Source: an uncultured Muribaculaceae bacterium
Lineage (GTDB): Bacteria; Bacteroidota; Bacteroidia; Bacteroidales; Muribaculaceae
Length of the DNA stretch: 55,059 nucleotides
Reading direction: 5' to 3'
Assembly (NCBI GenBank): GCA_947626355.1
Contig: CANQRV010000012.1
Coordinates: forward strand, 1-55,059
Both the position numbers and the translations under genes were made by a program. The notes below the pieces were generated by a model that had not been told where the DNA came from, did not search any database, and saw only the letters and a list, made by a program, of their open reading frames with translations. Positions 34,617-44,717 of the stretch are shown here, in pieces. Position 1 is the first letter of the stretch, and each line of letters opens with the position of its first letter.

Positions 34617-35120
34617 CATAGCACATGACATTTTTAGGTAGGTTTAGGCGCCTCGTTTTTAACATTTGCCCAGAGGTCATGAAGCAGGTTGACATATCCA
34701 TATCGGAAAATGCTCATGCGTTGGACATTTCTGTTTTTCATCAGAGGAATTGGCAGTGACTCGATTTTGACAAGTCCCTCGATGAATGCGGCGGCGAATG
34801 CAATCATCAATAGCGTAAGCATATTCTGAAAACGTGTCGCATTGAGATGCGCATCCTCCATATTGAATCCGGCTGTCTTCAGACCCCGGAAGGCAGTTTC
34901 AGAATTGTTAATAGAGTATCCATAAGGCGTGAGATTTCCTGGATTTTAATTCACTCTATTAACAATGGAAGTCCGCTCCTTTCTTATATTGTTTTGATTT
35001 ATTGACAATTGCAAAGAATGTCTCTTGCAGGACTATTTAACACGGGTACGTCTTATATTAGATGTATATATCTGAATATGTGGTCATTGGTCCTTAATGC
35101 TAAAAATGTCATGTGCTATG
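34617..35120. mobile_element. IS4-type insertion sequence remnant with 21-bp inverted ends
   Basis: Perfect inverted repeats of 21 bases are at 34617-34637 and 35100-35120 (starting CATAGCACATGACATTTTT). Only the last third of an IS4-family transposase remains inside (34634-34945), and the N-terminal half has been lost, so the element cannot move by itself. A second perfect inverted repeat of 14 bases (34904-34917 with 34953-34966) flanks the break. The flanks show no clear target duplication. The remaining right half of the element is AT-rich and non-coding. Confidence 0.8.
34634..34945 (-). pseudogene. IS4-family transposase, C-terminal fragment
   Basis: An open frame of about 103 codons with no start codon at its upstream end; a TAA blocks it at 34946. 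It reads TAFRGLKTAGFNMEDAHL, then TRFQNMLTLLMIAFAAAF and SIFRYGYVNLLHD, which is the end of the DDE domain of IS4-type transposases. The expected three catalytic acidic residues would lie upstream and most are missing. The stop codon lies inside the terminal inverted repeat, as in many IS4-family elements. Confidence 0.75.
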
Positions 35121-35235
35121 CCATATTGCCAAAATTCAGGCGAAAAACCGCATAAACACACTATTAATAAATACTAATATTGGTTATAATATGTTAATTA
35201 AATAATATTCTTTCTATACTTATGCAATAAATCCC

Positions 35236-35243
35236 TAACTTTG
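35236..35243 (+). promoter_or_regulatory. -7 box of the secreted-protein operon
   Basis: TAACTTTG ends 32 bases before the ATG at 35276. A weak TTTC at 35211-35214 could serve as the -33 element, 21 bp upstream. Confidence 0.6.
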
Positions 35244-35275
35244 CGAAACCATTATAATACCTAATCATCAGAACA

Positions 35276-36937
35276 ATGGAAAAAATATACAAAACCATCG
35301 TGTCGGCAGCCATAATGGCGCTGGCAACGACAACTACCGTCTCTGCGGCTCCCGGAGCCACCTGCCGTGAGGCGACAAAAGACGGCCACCGTCTCGAAGC
35401 AAAGGCCCCCGTTATGAAGGAGGTGCCTGAATGGTATGAGTTTCCCGATCCCGACGACCTGATCACGGAAGCGCCGGCAGGAAAGAAGACACAGTATGTG
35501 AGAGACGCCTACTACTGGGTGGTGGGATTCGGATGGTCGATGTTCGACTATAAGGGCGGCGCAGCCGCCGAGATGGTGGAGGGCGACGACGGCTTCGTCT
35601 ATATCAAGAACCCCTACACGGATTTCGTCAGCGACTCCTACCTCAAGGGGAAACGCGAGGGCGACAAGATCACCGTCGAGCTTCCCCAGGCAATCTACCG
35701 CGAACCCGACTACGACAATCCGGGCGAATACAACACCTACTACGCCTGCATCATGCAGGAGGAGGCTCCCGGCAGCGACTACTACAACCTCATCGACACC
35801 GATATCCTCACCTATACGATAGACGGCGACAAGATCACCATGGATCTCGACTACATACCGCAGCAGGATCCCTGGGGTGGCTGGGAATATCCCTACTATA
35901 TCCTCGGGCTGGTGACCGACGAGGGTATCTGGATGTCGGAAGGTGAGGCCGCCCAGACCTGGACCTCTTTCGCTGGCGAGCTCAACGAAGTGCCCGACGG
36001 CGTCACCTTCGAGCCCTGGGCCATGACATACGAGGCCGGAGGCCAGTTTGTCGACGTGGCTGTCGACGGCAGCGACGTGTATCTGCGCAACCTCATGCCG
36101 CAGCTTGCCACAAGCGTGGTGAAGGGCTCGATCGAGGGCGGCAAGGTGGTGATACCCTCAGGCCAGTATCTCGGCCTCTACAACGCCGACACCTACGCCT
36201 TCTTCAAAGGCGTGGTCTTCGATGCCGAAGGCAATGCGTCGTCGGTAGCCGAGCTAAGCTTCGACTACGACGCGGCCGCCAGGACAATCAAGGGGAGCGC
36301 CGACACAGGCATAGCCCTGAGCCGCATTCCCGACGGGCTGTCGGTCATCAAGCAGTGGCGCGACGTGAAGTTTGCCGTGCAGCCCGCCGACATCGACCAG
36401 ACGCCGCTCACACCCTCCTTCATCGAATGGGAAGCCTACAATGAAGAGACAGGACAGGGATTCTTCCGCTTCAACCTCCCCATTCTCGACAAGGACGGCT
36501 ATCTGCTCAACGCCGACAACATGTACTACAACGTCTACTTCGACGACGCCCTGGAGACATTCTACACCGACGAATACACGCGCCTGGAGGAAGACATGAC
36601 CGACGTGCCCTACAACTTCGGCGACGGATGGAACTTCTACGCCCTTGGCACCGTCCATGTGCTCTACTATTATTCGCGCGGCGTGAAGAAGGCGAGCATC
36701 GTGCTCTGCAACAAGGTAGACGGAACCGTATATTCCTCTCCCGACGCCACACTCGACCTCGAGACCGGCGAGGTGACTACCGCTGTCGAAGAGGTGGAGG
36801 GCGTTGACGTCGTAACGGCCGAGGAATGGTATACCCTCGACGGATGCCGCGTGGCTGATCCGGAGCCCGGCATCTACCTCCACCGCACAGTGATGGGCGA
36901 CGGAAGCGTGAACGTTGAAAAGAAAGTAGTGAGATGA
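35276..36937 (+). CDS. Secreted protein with type IX-like C-terminal end, paralogue of the one at 21902
   Basis: 553 residues. The signal peptide is KTIVSAAIMALATTTTVSAA. The body has the same kind of repeat units as the gene at 21902 (for example VEGDDGFVYIKNPYTDFVSD then SYLKGKREGDKITVELP). The C-terminus (EEWYTLDGCRVADPEPGIYL, then VNVEKKVVR) is a type IX-like sorting end. It overlaps the next gene by ATGA at 36934, so the two are cotranslated. There is no HTH gene next to it, unlike in the two modules. Function is unknown. Confidence 0.8.
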   Translation: MEKIYKTIVSAAIMALATTTTVSAAPGATCREATKDGHRLEAKAPVMKEVPEWYEFPDPDDLITEAPAGKKTQYVRDAYYWVVGFGWSMFDYKGGAAAEMVEGDDGFVYIKNPYTDFVSDSYLKGKREGDKITVELPQAIYREPDYDNPGEYNTYYACIMQEEAPGSDYYNLIDTDILTYTIDGDKITMDLDYIPQQDPWGGWEYPYYILGLVTDEGIWMSEGEAAQTWTSFAGELNEVPDGVTFEPWAMTYEAGGQFVDVAVDGSDVYLRNLMPQLATSVVKGSIEGGKVVIPSGQYLGLYNADTYAFFKGVVFDAEGNASSVAELSFDYDAAARTIKGSADTGIALSRIPDGLSVIKQWRDVKFAVQPADIDQTPLTPSFIEWEAYNEETGQGFFRFNLPILDKDGYLLNADNMYYNVYFDDALETFYTDEYTRLEEDMTDVPYNFGDGWNFYALGTVHVLYYYSRGVKKASIVLCNKVDGTVYSSPDATLDLETGEVTTAVEEVEGVDVVTAEEWYTLDGCRVADPEPGIYLHRTVMGDGSVNVEKKVVR

Positions 36938-38793
36938 ACGCACTGAAACGAATGGCCGCCCGGGGAACCGCCCTGGCGGCCATGGCCTTCCTTACGGCGT
37001 CTGCCGGAGCCGTGGAGCTTCCCTTCACCTACGGACAGGGGGAGAATGCCCCATTCGGCACCCAGAAGAAAGAGACCTACGAAGTGGCTTTCCGCCTGGA
37101 GCCGGGCATGATGGCCGGAGGAAAGGTGATGTCGCTGCAGGTGCCCGTGCGCTCCGAGGGAATCTCCAACGTGAAGCTATGGCTCAGCCGCGACCTGAGG
37201 GTGCAGCTCGTCGACGGCAGGAACGTCACGGTGCCCGACATCTTCAGCGGCGACGCGGAAGTGACCGACGGCATGGCCATGGTCTCGCTCGCAGAGCCGT
37301 ATGAGATAGCCGGCGACGGCCTCTACGTGGGATATTCATTTGATGTCGACGACCTCGACGATGACACGGGATATCCGCTCTTCGTGTCGGCCTCCACGGC
37401 TCCCGACGGATTCTATCTGCGTACGAGCCGCTCATACCGCGAATGGCAGAACATGTCGCTCCAATATAATGTGGCCACGGAGCTCACCGCCGTGATCGAC
37501 TACGGGTTTGCAGCCACATCGGTGCAGCTCGTGTCGCTTGAAGACGTGCGTTCCAACACCGGCGAGGCGCTCGGGGTGCCGGCCGTCATAGCCAACCACG
37601 GCTACGAGCCCGTGAGCTCCATCGATTTCGACTATGAGCTCGGAGCGTCGAAAGGGAGCGTGCATTACGCCCTTCCGCAGGAGCTGGCGGCCATCTACGG
37701 GCGCCGTATGGCCGTGACGCTGCCCCTGGGAGTGCCCGAAGTGGACTACAACAACTCCCTGAAGGTGACGGTGACGAAAGTGAACGGAGCCGACAACGCC
37801 GACCCGCTGCCGCATGCCGGATGCGAGGTGAACATCATCTCCCACACGGCGACCCATCGCGTGGTGATGGAGGAATACACCGGCACCTGGTGCGGCTTCT
37901 GCGTCAAGGGCACGGCAGCCGTGGAGAGGATGCTGAGCCTTTATCCCGATGATTTCATCCCGGTGGTGCTCCATGGGGGCAGCGATCCGATGGTGACGCT
38001 GTATGAATTCCCTAACGAGGTGCCGGGCTTCCCCCACAGCTGGATCGACCGCGCCTTCGACTGCGACCCCTACAGCGGCCTCTACGACGACGAGTTCTTC
38101 GGCATCGAGAGGACCTTCCTCGAAAGGAAAGCCGTGCCCGCGCCGGCCGACATAGAGCTGACAGCGGCGCTCGACGGGGAGTGTAACGTGACGGTAAAGA
38201 CCGACGTGCGTTTCGTGGAGATACCCGAGACGGAATACATGCTCGCCTACGCCCTTCTTGAAGACGGCATGACAGGCGAGGGAGCGGTATGGAAACAGTC
38301 TAACTACTATGCCGGCGAGAAGCCGGAGAAGTTCATTCCGGAGATGGAGCGCTTCTGCAACGGCACCGGCAAGATGGATGGCATGGTCTACAACGAGGTA
38401 GTGGTGATGGCCCCCGACATCATGGGCGTGGAGGGAAGCGTCAGCTTCGAGAGCACCGACACTCCGGTGTCGCATCAGTATGTGTTCCCCGCTGTCGACA
38501 ATGCCGAGAACGTCTACGGGCAGAAGGTGGTGCAGGATACCGGAAAGCTCAGCGTGGTGGCTATGCTCATCGACACCTCCGACGGCCATATCGCCAACGC
38601 CGCCAAGTCCCACGTCACGACTCCCGGAGCCGTGAGCGCCGTCGGTGAGGATGCTGCTGTGGTGGCCGTCGAATGGTATGCCGCCGACGGACGCCGTCTG
38701 AGCGCTCCCAGCGGCGCCATCTGCCTGAAGGTGACGCGATATGCCGACGGCTCTGTCAGGAGCGAAAGGTTAAGGGTCAAGAGTCAGGAGTGA
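36934..38793 (+). CDS. Omp28-like secreted protein with thioredoxin-fold domain
   Basis: 619 residues with a signal peptide (LAAMAFLTASAGAVE). Near residue 310 it has an Omp28-related thioredoxin-like domain, seen in VVMEEYTGTWCGFCVKGTAA with a CxxC pair, followed by a VPGFPHSWIDRA segment. The N-terminal half has beta-rich repeats, and the C-terminus (VVAVEWYAADGRRLSAPSGA, then RYADGSVRSERL) resembles a type IX sorting end. It is the second gene of an operon with the protein at 35276, whose partner it may be. Its stop codon is supplied by the GA-rich short repeat block. Confidence 0.82.
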   Translation: MNALKRMAARGTALAAMAFLTASAGAVELPFTYGQGENAPFGTQKKETYEVAFRLEPGMMAGGKVMSLQVPVRSEGISNVKLWLSRDLRVQLVDGRNVTVPDIFSGDAEVTDGMAMVSLAEPYEIAGDGLYVGYSFDVDDLDDDTGYPLFVSASTAPDGFYLRTSRSYREWQNMSLQYNVATELTAVIDYGFAATSVQLVSLEDVRSNTGEALGVPAVIANHGYEPVSSIDFDYELGASKGSVHYALPQELAAIYGRRMAVTLPLGVPEVDYNNSLKVTVTKVNGADNADPLPHAGCEVNIISHTATHRVVMEEYTGTWCGFCVKGTAAVERMLSLYPDDFIPVVLHGGSDPMVTLYEFPNEVPGFPHSWIDRAFDCDPYSGLYDDEFFGIERTFLERKAVPAPADIELTAALDGECNVTVKTDVRFVEIPETEYMLAYALLEDGMTGEGAVWKQSNYYAGEKPEKFIPEMERFCNGTGKMDGMVYNEVVVMAPDIMGVEGSVSFESTDTPVSHQYVFPAVDNAENVYGQKVVQDTGKLSVVAMLIDTSDGHIANAAKSHVTTPGAVSAVGEDAAVVAVEWYAADGRRLSAPSGAICLKVTRYADGSVRSERLRVKSQE

Positions 38794-38833
38794 AGAGTGA
38801 AGAGTCAGGAAAGGTGAAGGGTGAAGGATGAAT
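38768..38833 (+). repeat. GA-rich short tandem repeats at the 3' end of the Omp28-like gene
   Basis: Repeated AGAGTCA, AGAGTGA and GGTGAAG units begin in the last codons of the gene and provide the stop (GTCAGGAGTGA). This block matches the one at the end of the S41 protease gene in sequence and in position relative to the stop. Confidence 0.8.
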
Positions 38834-38847
38834 AATTAAGAGAGACC

Positions 38848-40536
38848 ATGAGCAAGACCTACGACATCTACTGCGTCAACACCGCCTCCTATATGGAGGC
38901 GGAGGGAGGGGAGACCCTCGGCGCCATCGCTGAGCGCCTCTATCGGGGCGTGCCACTGCGCGACGCCCCGATCTGCGCGCGCGTCAACAACAAGACCGAG
39001 AACCTCGGCTATGCCGTCTTCGCCCCGAAGCAGGTGGAGTTTCTCGACTCCCTGTCCCCCTCCGGGCAGCGGGTCTACACCCGCTCGCTATGCATGATGC
39101 TGTACAGGGCCGTGACGACTGTCTTTCCAGAGACACGCCTGCGCATCGAGCACAGCATCTCCAACGGCTACTACTGCCGCCTCACGGCCCGCGGAGGCGA
39201 CACGGTGGCAGTGACGGAGGCCGACACCCGCCGCATCGCCGGCGAGATGCGCCGCCTCGCGGAGGCCGACCTCCCGCTGGTGCGCCACGAGCGCCTCACC
39301 TCCGACGTCATCAAGACCTTCCGCTCGCAGGGGCTCGACGACAAGGTGCTCCTGCTCGAGAGCCAGGGAGAGCTCTATACCACCTACTACGAGCTCGACG
39401 GGATAGCCGACAGCTACTACGGGCCGCTCGCCCCCTCCACGGGATATGTCGACGTCTTCGACATCCGCCCCATGAAGGAAGGCTTCCTGCTGCTGGGCTT
39501 CGACGCCTCCGACCGCAGCCGCGCCGCCGCCCCTAAGGTGCAGGAGAAGATGTATGGAGCCTTCACCGACTACCTGCGCTTCAACCGCATCATCGGCATA
39601 GAGAACGTGGGCGAGCTCAACCGTGCCGTCAAGGCGCGCGACACGGCGCGCCTCATCAATGTGGCGGAGGCCATGCACGACAAGCTCCTCGGCCGCATCA
39701 GCGACGAGATAGCGCGCCGCCGCGAGGAGGGGGGCGCACGCATCATCCTCCTCGCCGGGCCCTCCTCCTCGGGGAAGACCACCACCTGCAAGCGCCTCGC
39801 CGTGCAGCTGATGACCAACCTCATCGTGCCTAAGATGATCTCGCTCGACGATTATTTCGTCGACCGCGAGCTCACCCCGCGCGACGAGAGCGGCGACTAC
39901 GACTACGAGAGCCTCCACGCCCTCGACCTCGCGCGCTTCAACTCCGACCTCACGCGCCTGCTGGCCGGCGAGGAGATCAACCTCCCCACCTACAGCTTCG
40001 AGCTCGGCCGCCGCGTGGAGAAGAGGCGCCCCCTCTCGCTCGGGAAGCACGACGTGCTGCTCATCGAGGGGATCCACGGCCTCAACCCGGAGCTCACCGC
40101 GGCCCTTCCCCCCAGAGACATCTACAAGGTGTATGTCTCGGCGCTCACCACCCTCCACATCGACGACCACAACTGGATCTCCACCACCGACAACCGCCTG
40201 CTCCGCCGCATCGTGCGCGACAACAAATACCGCCACACCTCGGCGCTCGACACGCTGCGGCGCTGGCCCAGCGTGAGGCGCGGCGAGGAGAAATGGATCT
40301 TCCCCTTCCAGGAGAACGCCGACGCCACTTTCAACTCATCGCTCATCTTCGAGCTGGGAGTGATGAAGCCATACGCGGAGCCGCTGCTCCACGACGTGCC
40401 CCACAACGTGGAGCAATACGCGCAGGCCTACCGGCTGATGCGTCTGCTGGAGTATTTCCAGCCCATCACGGCAGCCCAGATTCCCTCCACGTCGCTGCTG
40501 AGGGAATTCCTCGGCGGCTCCTCCTTCAGATACTGA
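38848..40536 (+). CDS. Uridine-kinase-like nucleoside kinase with N-terminal TGS-like region
   Basis: 562 residues. The N-terminal part (about 1-70) resembles a TGS/ThrRS-like domain, followed by a long middle region and a C-terminal P-loop kinase with AGPSSSGKTTTCKRLA near residue 305, MISLDDYFVDRE and ENADATFNSSLIFE. This is the nucleoside kinase (udk-like) family widespread in Bacteroidetes, which phosphorylates uridine or a related substrate. The terminator at 40561 ends the gene. Its start at 38848 follows the GA-rich repeats by 14 bases. Family assignment is good; substrate is inferred. Confidence 0.85.
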   Translation: MSKTYDIYCVNTASYMEAEGGETLGAIAERLYRGVPLRDAPICARVNNKTENLGYAVFAPKQVEFLDSLSPSGQRVYTRSLCMMLYRAVTTVFPETRLRIEHSISNGYYCRLTARGGDTVAVTEADTRRIAGEMRRLAEADLPLVRHERLTSDVIKTFRSQGLDDKVLLLESQGELYTTYYELDGIADSYYGPLAPSTGYVDVFDIRPMKEGFLLLGFDASDRSRAAAPKVQEKMYGAFTDYLRFNRIIGIENVGELNRAVKARDTARLINVAEAMHDKLLGRISDEIARRREEGGARIILLAGPSSSGKTTTCKRLAVQLMTNLIVPKMISLDDYFVDRELTPRDESGDYDYESLHALDLARFNSDLTRLLAGEEINLPTYSFELGRRVEKRRPLSLGKHDVLLIEGIHGLNPELTAALPPRDIYKVYVSALTTLHIDDHNWISTTDNRLLRRIVRDNKYRHTSALDTLRRWPSVRRGEEKWIFPFQENADATFNSSLIFELGVMKPYAEPLLHDVPHNVEQYAQAYRLMRLLEYFQPITAAQIPSTSLLREFLGGSSFRY

Positions 40537-40560
40537 CCGCCCGGCCCACCGGCTATGGAA

Positions 40561-40590
40561 GAGGCGTCTTTCCGCGCGGAAAGACGCCTC
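40561..40590 (+). terminator. Terminator of the kinase gene
   Basis: A perfect 30-base inverted repeat (13-bp arms with a central GCGC) is followed by CCTTCTATCTTT. It lies 25 bases after the stop. Confidence 0.85.
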
Positions 40591-40685
40591 CCTTCTATCT
40601 TTAAATAAAGCAGAGATGCCGCATCACGCATGGCTCCCCCTCCTTCTGGATTATATTTTTAAGAGAGATCTGGTTTTTAGAGTTT

Positions 40686-41487
40686 TTAGAGAGATCTGGC
40701 GGAGGCTATCTCCCTGACCTGATTGACATCGAGACCGCAGATCTTCGAAATTGAGGCAAAATCCATCTTCATGGCGAGAAGATTATGTATGACTTCTTTT
40801 GCCAGAGACAATTTTCCTTCAGCCCTGCCTTCAGCCCTGCCTTCATCAAGATATTGCTGCTTATACTGCTCCTTCAGCTCTTCGCGCATCATCTCCATAC
40901 CGCTCCTGATCTCGGCATCCTTAGCCTCCGACTGACTGTAGAGCACGTATTCGCTGTCCGACATGTTCGTTTTCTCGGCAGCCTTGAAAAAATCCTTGTA
41001 ACCCATATCCTTAAATTCTTCCGAGTCCCTGTCGAGCGAGCCTATCCGGTCGACCAGATAGCTCAGCCTCTCGAACTCCGTTTTACACTCTTTCCAGCTT
41101 TCCGGCAGTTCCGGCAGACAGATGAGGAATATGTTCACCCTGTCCCGATATGATGCGCGCCGTGTAGAACACTATCCGGTTGACGAACAGCGGGGAGTCG
41201 ACGTTCTGCATCTCCACTATGAAGTGATGGCCCTCGGGCGACGAGCAGTAGATGTCGTAGATTATCTTCTTGCCCTCCTGCGTCTCGGGAAGCATCTCCT
41301 TGTCGTGGTATTCGATATCCTTCACGACGATGTCGCGCCCGGCCCTCTCGAAGATGGCGTTGAGGTAGCGTATCAGGATGGCCTTGCGCTTCAGCTGGCC
41401 GAAAAACCACTTGAAGCCGTAGTCGAGCTTGACGTTGACGAAGGGCTTCCCTCCGTCGTTCCTCTCGATGCGCGTGGGTGTCTCCAT
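40686..41487 (-). pseudogene. Rpn-type recombination-promoting nuclease, disrupted
   Basis: Two fragments, 41083-41487 and 40686-41138, encode the ends of a PD-(D/E)XK nuclease of the Rpn family. The first has KLDYGFKWFFGQLKRKAI and the catalytic YDIYCSSPEGHHFIVEMQ; the second has NIFLICLPELPE and the repetitive RAEGRAEGKLSLAKEV tail. The section usually found between them (about 50 residues with KPVYxISFLDF) is missing and the frame changes around 41135. The first fragment ends GEHIPHLSAGTAGKLERV in the wrong frame. The gene is therefore broken by an internal deletion. It lies next to the ychF fragments and the ATPase, in a rearranged interval. Confidence 0.75.
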
Positions 41488-41560
41488 ATCATATCGGGTT
41501 TGATGTCCACAAAGATAGCGTTTATCTTTTAATTATACAATAATCACGTTCACTTCATTC

Positions 41561-41626
41561 CGCAGCGAGGTAATCAAATACGACGACTTCGTGTCGCCGG
41601 GCTCGGAGAACACCGTGAAGGTAGCC
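41561..41626 (+). pseudogene. Inverted ychF 3' fragment
   Basis: On the plus strand it reads [19 protein letters not shown], the near-C-terminal part of YchF (residues around 330-345). The intact ychF lies on the minus strand, so this is an inverted copy, with synonymous changes that suggest age or a different donor. Confidence 0.7.
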
Positions 41627-41657
41627 GTTGCGGACCTCCCCTTCATGATGGAAGAGA

Positions 41658-41684
41658 GCGTCTCCGGCCCGAAGCCGGAGACGC
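41658..41684 (-). terminator. Duplicated ychF terminator
   Basis: The same 27-base hairpin as at 43414, on the upstream copy of the ychF end. Confidence 0.7.
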
Positions 41685-41893
41685 TCCTGCCATCATTAAG
41701 CGAGGCCGGGGCCTCACTCAGATTAAATCACACGTTGAAGCGGAAGTGCATGATGTCGCCGTCCTGCACCACATATTCCTTCCCCTCCACCGACATTCTG
41801 CCGGCTTCCTTCACGGCGTTCTCGGAGCCCGGCGACACGAAGTCATCATACTTGATCACCTCGTCGGGGCCGGCCGTGAAATAGGTCTTGAAC
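41658..41893 (-). repeat. Partial direct duplication of the ychF 3' end
   Basis: 41658-41823 is identical (166 bases) to 43414-43579, continuing with few changes to 41893. A 93-base in-frame segment of ychF (between two TCACCTCG repeats at 43612 and 43705 of the intact copy) is missing here. Inside it a short open frame (41728-41893) encodes the YchF tail without 31 residues. This copy and the intact gene flank the ATPase. Confidence 0.95.
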
Positions 41894-41945
41894 AAATGAT
41901 GCGATTTATTCCACTGCCTATCAGACACATTCATAATAATTAGTC

Positions 41946-42016
41946 AAACATTTTGAGAATCGCCATATTCCTACGGTAAAAACATTTTGAGAATCACTTT
42001 AAATTTCTTACCTTTG
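41946..42016 (+). promoter_or_regulatory. ATPase promoter with two AAACATTTTGAGAATC repeats
   Basis: The 16-bp direct repeat occurs at 41946-41961 and 41980-41995, a 34-base period. The -33 TTTG (41986-41989) lies in the second copy, and the -7 box TACCTTTG is at 42009-42016 with a 19-bp spacer. The repeats look like operator sites for self-control. Confidence 0.7.
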
Positions 42017-42042
42017 CGTCTAATTTAAGTTTCGTCAACAAT

Positions 42043-43374
42043 ATGATATTCAAACGTAAAATTTACGATGAACTGCTTAATTGGAAGCAGGAGGACAATG
42101 GATCGACGGCCATTCTTATCAAAGGTGCCCGGCGGGTCGGGAAATCGACAATCGCCGAAGAGTTTGCTAAAAATGAATACAACTCCTATATCTTGATCGA
42201 CTTCACAAATTGCGCCAACGAAATCAAGGAATTATTCGATGATGTCTCAGACCTCAACCGAATCTTCCTGAAACTGCAGCTTGAGTATGGAGTGACGCTT
42301 GAAACCAGAAATTCGGTCATCATCTTTGATGAAGTGCAGTTCTGTCCCAAGGCACGTCAGGCAATCAAGCATCTTGTGGCTGACGGTAGATATGATTATA
42401 TCGAGACCGGTTCACTGATATCCATCAGAAAGAATGTCAAGGATATTCTTATTCCAAGCGAGGAGCTTGAAGTGAATATGTATCCTATGGATTATGAGGA
42501 ATTCAAATGGGCAATGAACGACTATGCCACTATTCCTCTGCTTAAACAATGTTTCAAAGACCTGAAACCGTTGGGTGATGCAATCAACCGTAAGCTGATG
42601 AGGGATTTCAGGCTATATATGCTTGTGGGTGGTATGCCGAAGGCTGTCTCGACATTGCTTGAAACCAATAATCTCGAAAAAGTAGATCGCGTGAAAAGAG
42701 GTATTATTAATCTATATGAGAAAGATTTCAACAGAATAGATCCAACCGGCAACGCATCCAAGATCTTTCATCAGATACCTGCGCAACTTACCGGAAACGC
42801 CAATAGATATATGACCTGGCAAGCCACCGACGGAACGGCTCTTTCAGCCTTAAACGAGATTATCTCTGAAATGAAGGAATCAATGGTAGTCAACATCGCC
42901 TATCATGCCAATGATCCGAATGCAGGATTGGCTCTACACCATTCAACTGATAATTTCAAGTTGTTTCTGGCAGACACGGGTCTGTTCATAACCCTCGCTT
43001 TCTGGGATAAGAAATTCACCGATAATATCATATACCACAAGCTTCTTAGCGACAAGCTGGCAGCTGATTTGGGATATGTGTATGAAAATGTTGTGTCGCA
43101 GATACTTAAATCCAACGGTAATGAACTTTATTATTACACATTCCCGACGGAAAGCGGCAAGCATAACTATGAGGTTGACTTTTTAATAGCGGATGGATAC
43201 AAGATAAGTCCTATTGAAATTAAATCATCCGGCTATAAGGCTCATACTTCTCTTGACGCTTTCTCAAATAAATATTCAAGCAGAATAAGGCATCGATATC
43301 TCATCTACACGAAAGATGTACGAAAGGATTCCGACATAATCTGTCTGCCCGTATATATGACAATGTTTCTATAG
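42043..43374 (+). CDS. AAA_14/DUF4143 ATPase
   Basis: 443 residues. A Walker A (IKGARRVGKSTIAEEF) and Walker B-like VIIFDEVQFCPKAR near the N-terminus, a sensor TGSLISI, then a DUF4143 region ending in a nuclease-like pattern NYEVDFLIADGYKISPIEIK, with the full E/D-x-IEIK form. It is similar in class but not closely to the gene at 18405. Base composition is AT-rich compared with the flanks. It is enclosed by two copies of the ychF 3' end and preceded by repeats, so it was probably inserted here. Its function is unproven; such ATPases are common accessory genes in gut Bacteroidales. Confidence 0.85.
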   Translation: MIFKRKIYDELLNWKQEDNGSTAILIKGARRVGKSTIAEEFAKNEYNSYILIDFTNCANEIKELFDDVSDLNRIFLKLQLEYGVTLETRNSVIIFDEVQFCPKARQAIKHLVADGRYDYIETGSLISIRKNVKDILIPSEELEVNMYPMDYEEFKWAMNDYATIPLLKQCFKDLKPLGDAINRKLMRDFRLYMLVGGMPKAVSTLLETNNLEKVDRVKRGIINLYEKDFNRIDPTGNASKIFHQIPAQLTGNANRYMTWQATDGTALSALNEIISEMKESMVVNIAYHANDPNAGLALHHSTDNFKLFLADTGLFITLAFWDKKFTDNIIYHKLLSDKLAADLGYVYENVVSQILKSNGNELYYYTFPTESGKHNYEVDFLIADGYKISPIEIKSSGYKAHTSLDAFSNKYSSRIRHRYLIYTKDVRKDSDIICLPVYMTMFL

Positions 43375-43413
43375 CGAATGTCAACCGACTGTAACCATAA
43401 GCTACTATTAAGC

Positions 43414-43440
43414 GCGTCTCCGGCCCGAAGCCGGAGACGC
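43414..43440 (-). terminator. Terminator of ychF
   Basis: GCGTCTCCGG (43414-43423) pairs with CCGGAGACGC (43431-43440) around a seven-base loop, followed on the minus strand by TTAATAGTAGC. Confidence 0.75.
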
Positions 43441-43483
43441 TCCTGCCATCATTAAGCGAGGCCGGGGCCTCACTCAGATTAAA

Positions 43484-44587
<1,104 letters not shown>

Positions 44588-44626
44588 TGGTCGTAGTTGG
44601 TTTTATTCTATTGCTGTTTTTCTCCG

Positions 44627-44634
44627 CAAAATTA
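44627..44634 (-). promoter_or_regulatory. -7 box of ychF
   Basis: TAATTTTG on the minus strand lies about 40 bases before the ATG at 44587. No clear -33 box is seen. Confidence 0.5.
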
Positions 44635-44717
44635 ATAAATTAAGGGCAAACCATCATCTTTCCGGAGCGTTATAAGTAAAAATCCGCTCAACAGCGCTTA
44701 ACCAAAACACACCGAAT

